64,000 nucleotides of DNA from Castor canadensis. Its lineage: Eukaryota > Chordata > Mammalia > Rodentia > Castoridae. Position 1 is the first letter of the stretch; each line of letters begins with the position of its first letter. The DNA lies in assembly GCF_047511655.1 (NCBI RefSeq), contig NC_133390.1, positions 158,345,583 through 158,409,582 of the forward strand, given 5' to 3'. This document shows positions 10,495 through 21,711 of this stretch, one piece after another. Below the pieces are notes generated by a model, which was given only the letters and a program-made list of their open reading frames with translations, had not been told where the DNA came from and searched no databases. The translations under genes and the position numbers were made by a program.

Positions 10495-10960
10495 AACCCA
10501 ACTGAAAATGGGTTTAGTCATGGAGAGATGCTAGAATTTCCTATTTGCAAGAATCTGGAGGTAGGCAGACACATAAATTCAGTGCCAGCTGTGTAACTTC
10601 ATCAAGGACTCAGGTTCTTCCTTTTTCTGCATTCTCTGGCTAGGTATTGGCTCTGTTACCAAACTGGCTCCCCACATGCTCATAAGATAGCTTCCCCAGG
10701 CCCACATATCATATCACATGTTTATCACAATGTCCAGATGCAGAGGAGAGGGACCTTCTCTTCTGACACTTCGTAACATTCAAGGAACTCCCCCAGATGT
10801 CTCCCACCCCTACTCTCACTGCTTGGCAATAACCTCCTGGTGACCAGCACTGCATTGCTTCCCATGCCTAAACTCAATGCTGGTAGGCCAGTAAGATTAG
10901 ATTCAGCTGCATTAAGTAGAAAAAATGAAAGGGGTGGAATTTTAAAAGAATTGTTTTAGT
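10495..10960. other. Unique sequence, nothing recognised
   Basis: No exon or repeat signature that I can support. Confidence 0.5.
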
Positions 10961-10962
10961 CA

Positions 10963-11075
10963 GTTGTTGTAGTGCACACCTGTAATCCTAGCACTCAGGA
11001 GGCTGAGCTAGGAGGACCAGGAGTTTGAGACCAGCCTGGCTACATACCAAGATCCTGTCTAAAAACATGTACCAG
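10963..11075 (+). mobile_element. B1 SINE
   Basis: CACACCTGTAATCCTAGCAC, TTTGAGACCAGCCTGGCTAC and CCTGTCTAAAAA are the 7SL-derived B1 blocks. Confidence 0.85.
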
Positions 11076-11385
11076 GTATGTGGAGGCAGGGTTGGAGACT
11101 GTTGAGAATTGATATGGGAACTTCATGCTTCTGAAACCCAGAAGTTTATCTTTCTAGTCCACCAGTCTAAGTGTGGCTTCTATCAAGGCCACCCCATACG
11201 CCAAAATGGCTACTTTAATTCCAGCCATTACACCCTCTATCCACAGAGAAGGAAGGGAAAAAGAAAGATATGGTGTCCTTCCCTCACAAATAGCCATCAC
11301 AACATCTCACAACTTACATCACCTTGGTCAGGCTTAGACATATGACCACATCTAGTTGCAAGGGATGCTGGAAAAATGTAGTCTT

Positions 11386-11472
11386 GGGGAGAGGGTGGGG
11401 GTGGGGGCAGGGGGGAGAAATGACCCAAACAATGTATGTACATGTGAATAAATGAATAAGAAAAGAAAGAAA
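11386..11472 (+). mobile_element. Very short L1 3' tail with TSD
   Basis: 87 bp: a G-rich polypurine tract, then GACCCAAACAATGTATGTAC and an AAAG-type tail. A perfect 15-bp TSD GAAAAATGTAGTCTT lies at 11371-11385 and 11473-11487. The same end sequence recurs five more times in the window. Confidence 0.85.
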
Positions 11473-11487
11473 GAAAAATGTAGTCTT

Positions 11488-11955
11488 TTATTTTGTGAAG
11501 CTAGATGCTTGGATAAAAATTTACTGCCATACATTTCTCTGCCCCAAACTTTCTTAATTGGTCTTTGAGAGATTGTGGAAAAACCTCATGATTTTGACAG
11601 ATTTTGACTTAAATCCTTTCTCTGGTCAAGTCATCCTAAGTCAAGTGAACTGAATTGTCTGAGCCTCTGTTTTCTCAACTGTAAAGTAAGACTAGTCAAA
11701 GTATTATCTAAGAATGACCTTGGTTGCAAGTAACAGAAAACCTGTAACAGAAGGTTCAGGGGTTTCTTTGTCTCACAGGAAGTCTTAACAAAGGGAATGG
11801 CTCTTCTTGCTTCTCTGACTTGATGTCATGGTCAGTGTCTCCGGATGCTCTTGGCCCTTCTGCATGTTTGTGGCCTCATAGAACATGTTTCAGGGACAAT
11901 GTCACGTAGTCATCTGTTCAGGGGTGATGTGCCAGGAGTGTTCATGTTCCATAAT
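11488..11955. other. Unclassified, possibly an old repeat
   Basis: TTGCAAGTAACAGAAAACCTG suggests an ancient transposon remnant, but I cannot name the family. No gene signal. Confidence 0.35.
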
Positions 11956-11959
11956 TAAA

Positions 11960-12300
11960 TCAGAGGTACTTACTGGGCATCATTTATTGGGCATTATTTA
12001 TTAAGCACTTTCTGAGTGCCAGGCACATTAATGGCATTCCCTTCCTTCCTCACAATTCCCTGTGAAGTTGGGATTATTATCTCTCTCTCTCTTTTCTTTT
12101 TTTCCGAGTCCTGGGAATTGTACCTATGGCCTCCTGCACGCTCCACCACTGATCTACACCCCCAGCCCTAGTCTCCTTTTTGAACAAAGGAGGAAAGCAA
12201 GCCTCTAAGAAGTGACTTGTCCAAAGTCATGTTGCAAAAGCAGGACACAAACCCGGGAGTGTTCCAAATCCTACACTTTGGATGGAGATCCCAGGATCTT
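11960..12300 (-). mobile_element. MIR SINE, antisense, split by an ID SINE
   Basis: The MIR reads TTATTAAGCACTTTCTGAGTGC, is interrupted by an antisense ID element at about 12098-12170 (TCCTGGGAATTGTACCTATG), and resumes with GAAGTGACTTGTCCAAAGTC and ACAAACCCGGGAGTG. Confidence 0.7.
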
Positions 12301-12489
12301 CAGGATCTTCAGTTGAGAGTAAGTTAGAAAAGATTTTTTGAAGAAAGGTTAAGCAGTATCCTTATAAAATTAATTAATTAATTAATATTGGCCTTTGACT
12401 CGGAAGTTCACCATCACAACCCACCCTAGGAAATACACCACATGGACATAAAGTGGAATCTACAAGGATGTTCTCTTCCATATAATTTT

Positions 12490-12592
12490 TTCAGTTTTTT
12501 TAATTAGTGTAATTTAATTGAACAAAATAATGGTTTTCATTATATTTTCATACATGTATATAAAGTAACTTGATCATATTTAACCCCCTCCT
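12490..12592 (-). mobile_element. L1 3'-UTR fragment, antisense
   Basis: TTTTCATACATGTATATAAAG and CATATTTAACCCCCTCCTC resemble the rodent L1 3' region also seen near 56.2 kb. Confidence 0.5.
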
Positions 12593-12602
12593 CTTCAACA
12601 TC

Positions 12603-12689
12603 TTTTTTTTTTGTGGTGGTGGAACTGGGGTTTGAACTCAGGTCTCATGCTTGCTAGGCAGGGGCTCTACTTGAATCACTTCACCAGCC
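12603..12689 (-). mobile_element. ID-tail SINE
   Basis: Perfect 10-bp TSD CTTCAACATC at 12593-12602 and 12690-12699. The SINE landed in the L1 remnant. Confidence 0.9.
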
Positions 12690-12821
12690 CTTCAACATCA
12701 CTTTTAATGGGGAAAAAATGGCAACAACCTAAGTATCCCCCAAAGGAGAATTAACTAAATTAACTAAACTCTTCTATTTTGGAAAGCACCTAGAAAGGCA
12801 GTTGTCAAAAATATGAACTCT

Positions 12822-12918
12822 GGGGCTGGAAGCATGGCTCAGGTGGTAGAGTGCCTGCCTATCAAGTGCAAGGTCCTGAGTTCAAACTCCAGTACCACCA
12901 AAAACAAACAAAAAAAAC
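12822..12918 (+). mobile_element. ID-tail SINE
   Basis: CATGGCTCAGGTGGTAGAGT to CAAACTCCAGTACCACC with an AAAC-type tail. TGAACTCT flanks both sides. Confidence 0.87.
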
Positions 12919-13176
12919 CCCTGTGAACTCTATTCAAATACTGCTCAACTCACTCAGTTAATATGCAATCACACATTCCTTAATGACAGGAATACATCCT
13001 GAGAAATTCATGTTACACAATTTTGTCATTGTGCAAACATCATAGGGTACTTGTGCAAACCGAGATAGCATATGTCAATCACTCCAGTAGTCTTTTGATG
13101 CAAAAAGAGACATGGTAAACATGAGATGTATGAGGCTCCTGCCAGGATGGCACAGCATCCCGGTCTACAGTTAACT

Positions 13177-13504
13177 TTTTTGTTGTTGGGTGGGGGAGGT
13201 CTACAGGGATTTGAACTCAGGGCCTTATGCTTGTTAGGCATGAGAAGATGCTCTAACATTTGAGTCACACCCCTTTCTTTTCTCTTTAACTATTTTTCAG
13301 GTAAGGTCTCTCCTTTTTGCTGGGGCTGGCCTCAGACAGAGATCCTGCTGCCTATGGCATAGCTGGGACCATAGACTCATACCACCATGCCAAGATTATT
13401 GGTTGAGATAGAGTTTTGCTAACTTTTTGCCCAGGATTGACCGTGACCCTCCCGATCTCTGTTTCTAGAGAAGCTAAGGTTACAGCTATGAGCCACTACA
13501 TCTG
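13177..13504 (-). mobile_element. Old long composite SINE
   Basis: A diverged longer form: ID-like tail, one B1-like unit (GGTAAGGTCTCTCC), then a second B1-like unit (GATAGAGTTTTGCTAACTTT). Similar long copies lie at 18990-19273 and 60357-60617, suggesting an older subfamily. Confidence 0.65.
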
Positions 13505-13644
13505 GAAACATAATGATATATTTCTACATGTTTATACCTCAAATGAATTAAAACATGATCTAGCAGGATATGCAAATGTATGACCATGTTATGTCATGTT
13601 ATGCAAAGATTGGCATAAGGGACAAAAGGGAAATTTTGCTTTCT

Positions 13645-13800
13645 TTCCCCTGGCCTCTGCCACTTATAGGATGTGTGACCTTGGGCAGGTTAAATTGCCT
13701 CTCTGTGAAAACTGTCTCACTTGTAAAATGGGAAATTTACTGGAAGCAATCTGATACATAGCTGTAAGGACTACTGAGTTAACATGCATGTGCCTACTAC
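13645..13800 (+). mobile_element. MIR SINE
   Basis: GGATGTGTGACCTTGGGCAG and CTCACTTGTAAAATGGG are diagnostic MIR core blocks. Confidence 0.8.
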
Positions 13801-14117
13801 ACAGAGATAGAATTAAATCTTTTTATTCTCCTGTGTCTTTCCATGGTACTAAATAATCTCTCTCTTGGTCATAAATGTAGGCCAGGGGAGCTTCCCTTAA
13901 CAATTTTTTCAGGAAAGGAAAGCTTTAAAAAGTTCCAAGGAAAAAAGGTTAAAGAATTATATTGGAAACACAGGGTTAACAAAATGACTCCAAGTTAAGG
14001 ACAAGCCTATGAGTGATGGAAAGGTGTTGGGGTGGTGGGGAGGTATCCAGTCTACCTAGGCTCTCAGAAGAGGGTCTAATTACCACATTTCATCAAATTT
14101 AAGATCCATCATTGTGA
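13801..14117. other. Unique sequence, nothing recognised
   Basis: No repeat or exon signature. Confidence 0.5.
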
Positions 14118-14306
14118 ACCGGACACCGATGGCTCACACCTGTAATCCTAGCAGGCAGAGATCAGCAGGATCTGGGTTCAAAGCCAGCCTGGCAAATAGT
14201 CTGCATGACCTTATCTCAAAAACAACCTATCACATAAAAGAACTGGCGGAGTGGCTCAAGGTGCAGGCTCTGAGTTCAAGCCCCAGTACTGCTAAAAAAA
14301 AAAAAA
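14118..14306 (+). mobile_element. Composite SINE
   Basis: Sense copy ending in A13. The flanks share ATCATTGT. Confidence 0.85.
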
Positions 14307-14408
14307 TCTATCATTGTAATATGCACTATTATTTTATATGACACTACATAATTTTTTTTTTCTTTTACTGGAGTCCTGCTGCATTACATAAATTTTTAAA
14401 TGCTGCAA

Positions 14409-14930
14409 TTAGCCAGGTGCAGTGAGTCAAGTCTGTAATCCTAGCTACTCTGGAGACAACGATCCAGAGGATCAAGATACAAGGCCAGCCTGAACAAAAA
14501 CTTTTTCAGACTCCCATCTCGACCAATAAAAACTGGGTGTGGTAGCATGTACCTATCATTTCTGCTATTGGGAAGTATAAATGGGAGGATCATGCTGATG
14601 GCTTATGCCTGTAATCCTTGCTTGCTATTCAGGAGGCTGAGATCAGGAGGATCTAGGTTCAAGGCCAGCCTGGGCAAATAGTTGGAGAGAACCCCATCTC
14701 CAAAATAACAAAGCAAAATGGATTTGAGGTGTGGCTCAGGCAGTAGAGCATCTGCTTTGCAAGAGTGCATCCCTGAGTTCAAACCTCAGTCCCACCAAAA
14801 AAAAGAATAAATAAAGGAGGATCAAGGTCCAGGCCTTCCCTAATTTTGAGGCCTTATCTCAAAAATAACCAAAGCAGGAACTGGCTGAGTGGCTCAAGCA
14901 TAAGGCCCTGAATTCAAACCTTCATAGTGC
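14409..14930 (+). mobile_element. Composite SINE split by a younger composite SINE
   Basis: The host head lies at 14409-14592 and the tail at 14825-14930. The inner sense copy (14593-14815) is bracketed by a 9-bp TSD GGAGGATCA (14584-14592 and 14816-14824). Confidence 0.8.
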
Positions 14931-15019
14931 TGCCCCGCCCCAAAATGCCACAATTAGTTTATGACTTGCATTGACTGTCGCATACACCTCAATTTCAAAA
15001 GTATCAAAAAGCAAACATG

Positions 15020-15305
15020 CCCAGGCGTTGGTGGCTCACACATGCAATCCTAGCTACTCAGGAGGCAGATTATCAGGAGGATTGTGGTTCGAAGCCAGCC
15101 TGGGCAACTGGTTTGAAACCCTATCTCAAAAATAGCCAACACAAAAAAGGGCTGGCCAACAAGAAGACTTAGAAGAAAAGATGCTAGGTTAATACATTGC
15201 ATCATTCATTTAAAAAAAAAAAAAAGGGCTAGCTAGCAGTGTGGCTCAAGTGGTAGACTGCCTGCCTAGCAGGCTCTGAGTTTAAATCCCAGTACCACCA
15301 AAAAA
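15020..15305 (+). mobile_element. Composite SINE plus second ID-tail SINE
   Basis: A sense head runs to AAAAAAGGGCTGG, then about 55 bp of foreign DNA and A13, then a further ID-tail SINE ending near 15305. Confidence 0.7.
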
Positions 15306-15354
15306 ACCCCAAAGGCAACAAATGTGCATCATAGAAACATTAAGATAATAGTTT

Positions 15355-15472
15355 CAGCTGGCACATGCCCATACTCTCAGCACAAGAGTAGGCAGATGAT
15401 CCAGAAATGAAAGAGTTCTAGGCCACCCTAGACTACAGAGAGAGATCTTGTCTCAAAAAAAAAAAAAGCGAA
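15355..15472 (+). mobile_element. B1-like SINE, diverged
   Basis: CAGCTGGCACATGCCCATAC, CAGCACAAGAGTAGGCAGAT, and the end GATCTTGTCTCAAAAA with a 13-A run. Confidence 0.65.
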
Positions 15473-15479
15473 GGAGAAA

Positions 15480-16460
15480 AAACAGTCCCTGGGCACTGAA
15501 ATTAGAAAATGTCTCCACCCCAATTTTTTAAAATGCCACTGAACTGTCTGAACTGTAGTGTAACTGTAAGGGATTTCCCCCACAACGATTTATGGGGAAG
15601 GCAGGGAAAGTAAATGTCAAATTCTTTCCCTAAACTATCTCATCTCCTTTGTTCCCCTGCATGGCTGAGTCAGCCTGTTGGGTGACCCAGGCCTGCCCTG
15701 GGGGCGGGAGGAGGCCATACAACTGAGTTCTTTGAGCCTCTTTCCTGCCCTGAGGGTGGCAGCAGCTGGAAAGGGGCCGGACTTCATGGGGGAACAATGG
15801 TGCCAGCCAGCTTCGGGTGAAGCAGGGCTGAGCAGCTTGGCCTGGTCTGGCCTGGGTCCAGATGAGTGCCCCTTGCACCTAAGGAGTCCACTCCACTTGA
15901 AAACAACCTAAATATCCACTGATTGGGAATATTTCTCAGATCACTTTAGCAAAGGTGTTGGAGAGGCAGGGAATGTGGACAGGGAACCCCCTAAGCATTC
16001 CCAGAGAACAATTCTAGGTGTGGAATCCTACAATATCCCAGTCAGAGAACCTCAGAGGCCATCAATGAACTATTTCAATGTACAAAGGTTCCCAAATTCC
16101 TTGGAGCTTGCCCAAGGCCCCAGAGTAAATCAAGCGCAAAGCTGGAGCCAGAATCCAGCTTCCCTTTGACACGGCATGTCCACCCTCAAATGATGCCTTG
16201 TGCAACCTTTTATGAGCATGCTCAATTATGCTGCTTTGATAAACTGTCTGGCACATCAGACAGTGTCTGACCACCTGATTGCTGGACTATGGAACAGGAT
16301 CTCAAGTATGGATGCCTCCAGCACAGGGACGACAGTCTGGCTTTTGAGCCAATGTCAGAACAGACTGCAACTTCCATTTGCTCTCTTGGATCACTTTCTT
16401 TGGGGGGAGTCATCTCCCATGTGATACAGACACTCAAACAGTTGGATGGAGAGATACACG
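15480..16460. other. Unique island
   Basis: About 1 kb with little recognisable repeat, GC-rich at 15,650-15,880. The part from about 16,180 (GAGCCAATGTCAGAACAGAC) may be an ancient repeat. No splice-flanked ORF stands out. Opposing short ORFs overlap on both strands and look like chance. Confidence 0.45.
15663..15675. promoter_or_regulatory. Palindromic MARE/AP-1-like site
   Basis: GGCTGAGTCAGCC is a perfect odd-length palindrome around TGAGTCA. It matches a Maf/NF-E2 recognition element in all but the outermost bases. Function is inferred only. Confidence 0.4.
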
Positions 16461-16464
16461 TAGC

Positions 16465-17010
16465 AAGTGTCTGAGTCTGTTTTCTGCTGCTATAACAAAA
16501 CAGACATAAACAGAAGTTAATGTGGTTCATGGTCTGGCCAGGCAGGCTTGTGATAACTGATCCTCTCCCACAACGTCATGACCTAATTACCTCTTAATGA
16601 TCCTACTTTTCAACACTGTTACAAAAGCAATTAAATATCAACCTGAATTTTGAAGGAGGCAAACCACAGCCAACTGATTTGTCAATTGTGAAGTTTTTAG
16701 GATGACTGCATCCATGGTTTGAGCCACTCCACCAGCCCTTTCTTTGTGATGGGTTCTTTGAGATAGAATCTCTGCAACTATTTGCCTGGGCTGGCTTCTA
16801 ACCTGGATCCTCCTGATCTCTGCCTCCTAAGTAGCTAGGTGTGAGACACTGGTGCCTGGTCTTGGTCAACATCTTTACTGGGAAAATGTCCCAGGTGATA
16901 ATCATCCAGTTAATCTGTTACTGAATTCCTGAGTCATGGAAAATAGATAAGATAACCCATGTTTATTGTTTTAAGCTGTTAAATTTTGGGGTAATTTCTT
17001 ACACAGTAAT
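16465..17010. mobile_element. LTR-like remnant carrying a composite SINE
   Basis: GTTTTCTGCTGCTATAACAA and TGACCTAATTACCTCTTAAT resemble old MaLR/ERVL LTR sequence. 16865-17010 (CCATGTTTATTGTTTTAAGC) resembles another LTR end. A reverse composite SINE lacking its tail start lies at 16715-16862. Confidence 0.45.
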
Positions 17011-17036
17011 AATATAATTTTTCCCCTTCCTTTCAT

Positions 17037-17249
17037 TATTATTAGGCAGAACTGGGATTTGAACTCAGAATTTCACTTTTGCAAAGGCACGCCACCTCTT
17101 GAGTCATGCCTCCAGTCCATTTTGCTGTGGTTATTTTGGAGGTAAGAGTCTCCCAAACTATTTGCCCGGATGGCCTACAAATCAAGATCCTCCCAACCTC
17201 GGCCTTCCAAGGAGCTAGTATTACAGGCGTGAGCCATCGATGCCTGACT
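17037..17249 (-). mobile_element. Composite SINE, diverged
   Basis: GAACTGGGATTTGAACTCAG through CTATTTGCCCGG to GGCGTGAGCCATCGATGCC. Confidence 0.8.
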
Positions 17250-17940
17250 TCCTTTCCTTATCTTTAAAACAAGGTTGATCAGGAGAGGTTGAGCAAGGGC
17301 CAGGAAGAAAAATTAAGTAGCAACACGTAGTCTCTCCACGCCTTCCCCCCAAGCAATTGAGGTCTGAAAAGTACCCTCCCAAGTCAGATGTACCTTGATC
17401 TACTGTCACTCCTGGCACATTTCCCCCGGAGTTTTCTATCATTCCCACCCCCAACCCTGGAATTTATCAAGCAATTTATTGCTCATTTGCTAGGAGGCTG
17501 GGCCCACAGAATCTGCTCAGTGTCAGCACTTTCCCCAGGGATGCTCCCTGACCCCTGGAAGCTACCCAGCAAAGGATTGCTTTGCTCCTTAATCCATCTC
17601 TGAGAACCAGTTTAAATTTTAACTCTGCTACTGATTGTGCCCTTCTAAAAGTCACTCAACCTCTTGAGCCACATTTATTCATCTGCCAGACATAGGGAAT
17701 TTTGCCTCCAGGTTGTTAGAGGAAGAAAATAAATTAAGACAGTGAGGTATGAAAATTTTGCCTGAGAACTTTAAATAGATCTAATCACTTTAATCAGGAG
17801 CAAAGTGGTAACTTGCAAATATGTCCTTTGTAGTGCCTTCTTTTTATAGACAATTTCGGTTTAAAAGATATTTTTAACTTTCACATTGTTGAGGATTGAA
17901 TTCAAGGCCTAATGCTAGGTAGTTAGATGAAATCAGGCAG
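17250..17940. other. Mostly unique, with a decayed MIR
   Basis: 17610-17750 (TAACTCTGCTACTGATTGTG, CTCTTGAGCCACATTTATTC) looks like sense MIR. 17880-17930 holds a scrap of antisense ID. The rest is unrecognised. Confidence 0.45.
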
Positions 17941-18840
17941 GGCCCTGGGGAAACTTCCACTGTAACTTGAGTTGCCAACAAACAGGAGAGAAGACACCAG
18001 TCCTCCCCTTAAACCACCCACTTCTCTAGCACCAACCCCTGACCCCCCACCAACTCAAGTGGGTGGGAAAAGGGAAGGCAGAAAGGAACTAAATAAGAAC
18101 AGTTAAAGACCATGGTCTGATCAGAAGGTTGAGAGAAGGGCCAACCAGAATGCTGCTTTCTACACACCTTAATTATCTTAGAGAATGGGCTATTCCCAGG
18201 AGTGAGCAGACCTAAAATTCTCTGGCTACCTGCTTGCTCGGGACCCCTCCCTGCCTCACATGGGAGCTTTGTCCTTCCTCTTCCTAAAATTCTTTGTCTA
18301 TTCCCTCACCCGCCATTGTCCATGAATTGTATTCCTCACACTCATGAAACAACGAACTCTAGGGGAATCTGGAGCCCTCTGCCACTAAGATAAAAAGAGA
18401 TGTGACCCTAGACAGTGTTATGGTGAACAAAAAGGAAGCCATGTTAGGATTGGATCCCCCCACCCTTGCAGGTAGCTTACTGGAAACACCCCACCACTTA
18501 CTGGAAGGACCACACCTAGCCTCAAGGAAATGACAAACTCTCCTCTTGCCTGGGGGTTGGAGTTAACTGGGCATCCATCTCCTCTAGCTTCCCCTAGCAA
18601 TTATGGATCCCAAAAAATTTTCCCACCAAGCTAAACTTCCCCTCCAAACCGCTCCCCTATATCTACTCCAAATCTATAAGCAGCAGTGGGGTTCTGACTT
18701 TGGCTAGATACTCCCCTCCTCAGGTATTTGAGCCATCTCCCACCTATCTATTCTGCACCTCTTCTAACAGACAGAGCAGTAGGCCACATCTCACAAGAAA
18801 ATTCCAGTTTCACTCCCATCCCCTAAATAAATTATTTTAA
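17941..18840. mobile_element. Possible LTR-like repeat, unclassified
   Basis: A C-rich stretch with GTGTTATGGTGAACAAAAAG at 18415 and CCCTAAATAAATTATTTT near its end has the texture of an ERV LTR. I cannot find a second copy or terminal repeats here, so this is a weak call. Confidence 0.3.
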
Positions 18841-18989
18841 AATCATCAATGTAGTAAAATCACACTTGTAAATAACTAGTCCTTAAATCTGGATGCACAT
18901 TGGAATCAAGGATTAGGGTTGATACCTGGTTCCTACCTCCATGATCTGGATTTAGTTGTTTAAGATATGATCTTTACATTGAATTTTTT

Positions 18990-19273
18990 GGCTGTCCTAT
19001 GGGTTGTACTCAGGGTTTGTGCTTCGTAGGCAGGTGCTCTAGCTGTTTTTCGAATGGGTTCTCACATTTAGACCCAGGATAACTTGGACCGTGACTCTCC
19101 TATTTACACTGCCTGAGTAGGTGGGACCACAGGGGCATGCCACCATGCCCAGCATTTATTTATTAAGATGGGGTCTTGTGAACCTTTTACCCCAGCTTGG
19201 TGTTGAACCTCGGTCCTCCCAATCTCAGCCCCCAAAGTAGCAAGGATTACAGGCACAAGCCACTGTTCCCAGG
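18990..19273 (-). mobile_element. Old long composite SINE
   Basis: Tail (GTTGTACTCAGGGTTTGTGC) followed by two B1-like units, as at 13177-13504. Confidence 0.65.
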
Positions 19274-19539
19274 GATGTTAAAATTTTGTAAAACTCCCCA
19301 GCCATACTGGGACTGGATTTGCCCTTCCATCTCAAAATAAAGTAAAATAAAAACTGAAAAAAATATGAAGCAACTGTTTTGAAGAGAGGGGATAACAAGT
19401 AACAAAGGACAGTGACTCCTGAGATTGGAAGCAAATGTGATAAGAATGAAACCAGTTTTGGACCCAAGGCCCAAACTCCCAAAATTCCCATGACAGGTCT
19501 GGCCACCAGCCCCTAAGCGCCAAATAAAGAGGTGTGGTA

Positions 19540-20500
19540 AAGGCAGAGAAAGGAGATTTATTACACAGCTCGGAACATGCCGTGGGGAGAGGCAGAGTAG
19601 CACTGTTTATCTTCAGCCATCTTCGGGATACAGACACAAGCTATAGACTTAAAGAGACAAAAGAGCTGGGGGTCCAGTCACAGGTGTTGTCTGGCTGGTC
19701 TCATGACTGGTAGGGCTGGCAATCTTGGTCAGGCAGGTGGTCTGGTCCAGTTTTGGAAATTATCACCTGGAGAGAGTAAACTGGTTTCTGTTTGAGAAGA
19801 GTCTTGGGATAATTGTCCTCACTGGGAGCTTGGCAGCTCCAGGCGGCTCCAGTTCATTGTCACAAAGATATTAGCAGTTTTGTCCTTTTTAGAATCCAAG
19901 ATGATTGTAAATTGACTGTAAAGAGAATGGCTTAGAGCAAAGACATATAAAATGGAGACAGAGATGCCAAGCTTTTCCTGTTTTTAGTTAATTTGTGGGC
20001 TCAAGTAAGGAGTCAGTGCTTTTCAGCAAAAGCAACTTGTACGCCTCTTATAAGAACATGAGTTCCCAAAACTATTGTTTAGACAGTATTCAGGCCATAG
20101 TGCAGAAGGGAAACTTTTTTTTTTTTCTCAGTACTGGGGTTCAAACTTAAGGCCTCATGCTTGCTATACAGGCAGTCTACCTCTTGAGCCACTCCGCCAG
20201 CCCTCTGAGCCTTCTGTTCAATTGGAAATGTGTGTAGGTTATTCATATCCTAGTGAGAGGACAACTAAAACCACCTTCACCTGGCCCAGGGACCACCCAT
20301 GCCCCTTCCCTTCCCATAGGTTAGAATAAGTTTTAAAAGAACCTGGAAAAGAAAAAGATTCTCTCTCTGCTTCCAGCTTCCACCTGGGCCCACTGGACCC
20401 CCTTACCCCCTTTTGTAATTCCCCTCTCTAATTTGCAATAGACTTTATTACACCCATGTGTCCTGTCATGGATTCTTCCATGCAAAGTTGGGTGCAAAAA
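19540..20500 (+). mobile_element. LTR-like repeat, family X copy 1
   Basis: Contains AAAATGGAGACAGAGATGCC, then GGGCTCAAGTAAGGAGTCAG, and after a SINE (20114-20203) the block CCACCCATGCCCCTTCCCTT, TTTTAAAAGAACCTGGAAAAG and CACCCATGTGTCCTGTCATGG. The same order recurs at 31310-32890, and parts recur at 20836-21230 and 25160-25540. Probably an ERV LTR. The family is not named here. Confidence 0.5.
20114..20203 (-). mobile_element. ID-tail SINE in family X copy 1
   Basis: T14, then CAGTACTGGGGTTCAAACTT to CCACTCCGCCAGCCC. Confidence 0.85.
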
Positions 20501-20565
20501 AAAAGAAGGCTCAGAGAAAGAGAGGAATGTTTAATCTGAAATACAATATTAAGCCATACATTTCT

Positions 20566-20758
20566 TTTTTTTTTTTTTGCAGTGCTGGAGTTTGAACTCA
20601 GGGCCTAAACCTCAAGACACTCCACCAGTCATTTTTTGTGATGGTTTTTTCTAGATAGGGTCTCTCCAACTATTTGCCCGGGCTGGCTTCAAACATGGAT
20701 CCTCCTGATCTCTGCCTCCTGAGGAGCTAGGATTACAAGCATAAGCCACCAACGCCCT
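20566..20758 (-). mobile_element. Composite SINE
   Basis: Reverse copy ending CATAAGCCACCAACGCCC and abutting the poly-T of the L1 tail that follows. Confidence 0.85.
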
Positions 20759-20835
20759 TTTTTTTTTTTTTAATTTTAATTTTTTTATTATTCATATGTA
20801 CATACAATGCTTGGGTCATTTCTCCCAATGCCCGA
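20759..20835 (-). mobile_element. L1 3' tail, antisense
   Basis: Poly-T, TTATTATTCATATGTACATA, CAATGCTTGGGTCATTTCTC: the same L1 end as at 11386, 37.8 kb, 49.0 kb and 54.0 kb. Confidence 0.7.
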
Positions 20836-21230
20836 CTTAAATCATATATTTTCTAAGAGTCACAAATTTTCCCTTATTCTAGCCTGCCTCAAGCCCATCT
20901 TCAGGTTACAGACAAGGGCATTTGTTTTAAATACAGGAAGAATTGAGGCAGTGAGTGAGAGGTATACAGACTTATTAAACAGTCCATGGCCAGTGGTCAG
21001 AAGTGTATCAGGTTGTTCATTATCTCAGGATGGTTATGTGGGGCCTTGTTACAATAGGAAAGTCATTGCTGCCTGGGAAGGCAGCAGCTTGAACTCCTGT
21101 CACAGGTTATTTATCCATCAGTCCTGTCCTTCCTGGATTCCAAGGTGACTGCAGAGAACAGCTCAGGGCAAAGATAGATACAAAATGGAGACAGGGATGC
21201 TAAGCTTTTATCCTGCTTTTTTCAACATTT
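20836..21230 (+). mobile_element. Family X LTR-like repeat, partial copy
   Basis: Shares ACAAAATGGAGACAGGGATG and CTAAGCTTTTATCCTG with 19540-20500 and 31.7 kb. The 3' end of an ID-like element follows at 21230-21267. Confidence 0.45.
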
Positions 21231-21286
21231 GCAAGCCTAGGTTGGATCCCCAGCACAAAAAAGGAAAACATCCTCAACAAACACAT

Positions 21287-21463
21287 TTTTTTTTTTTTTT
21301 TTTTTTTTAGTTCCTGGGATTTAATCTCAGGGCCTACACCTTGAGCCTCTCCATCAGCCCTTTTTTGTGATTTTTTTTGTTTTTGTTTTTCAAGATAGGG
21401 TCTTACAAACTATTTGCCCAGGCTGGCTTCGAACCTCAATCCTACTCTGCCTCCTGAGTAGCT
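21287..21463 (-). mobile_element. Composite SINE, 5' end lost
   Basis: T23, then TTCCTGGGATTTAATCTCAG through GCCTCCTGAGTAGC. The normal continuation is replaced by the TTCC repeat. Confidence 0.8.
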
Positions 21464-21542
21464 TCCTTCTTCCCTCCCTCCCTCACTCCCTCCCTTTCTT
21501 CCTTCCTTCCTCCCTCCCTCCCTTCCTTCTCTTTCTTTCTGA
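21464..21542. repeat. (TTCC)n-rich pyrimidine tract
   Basis: TTCCTTCTTCCCTCCCTCCC and similar sequence. Long opposing ORFs here are low-complexity artefacts. Confidence 0.9.
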
Positions 21543-21544
21543 GA

Positions 21545-21665
21545 CCACACTTTTCTTTTCTTTCTTGGTATGTTGCCCAGGCTGGATTCAAACTCCTGGG
21601 TCCAAGTGATTCTCTTGCCTTGGCCACCCAAGTAGCTAGAACTATAGACACCTTGTCTGCCAGCA
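21545..21665 (-). mobile_element. B1-like SINE, antisense
   Basis: TATGTTGCCCAGGCTGGATT, CCTTGGCCACCCAAGTAGCT. Confidence 0.7.
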
Positions 21666-21711
21666 ACCTAGAATCCCATAGCCTGCGAAAATATCTTTAA
21701 AAAGAGCCGGG

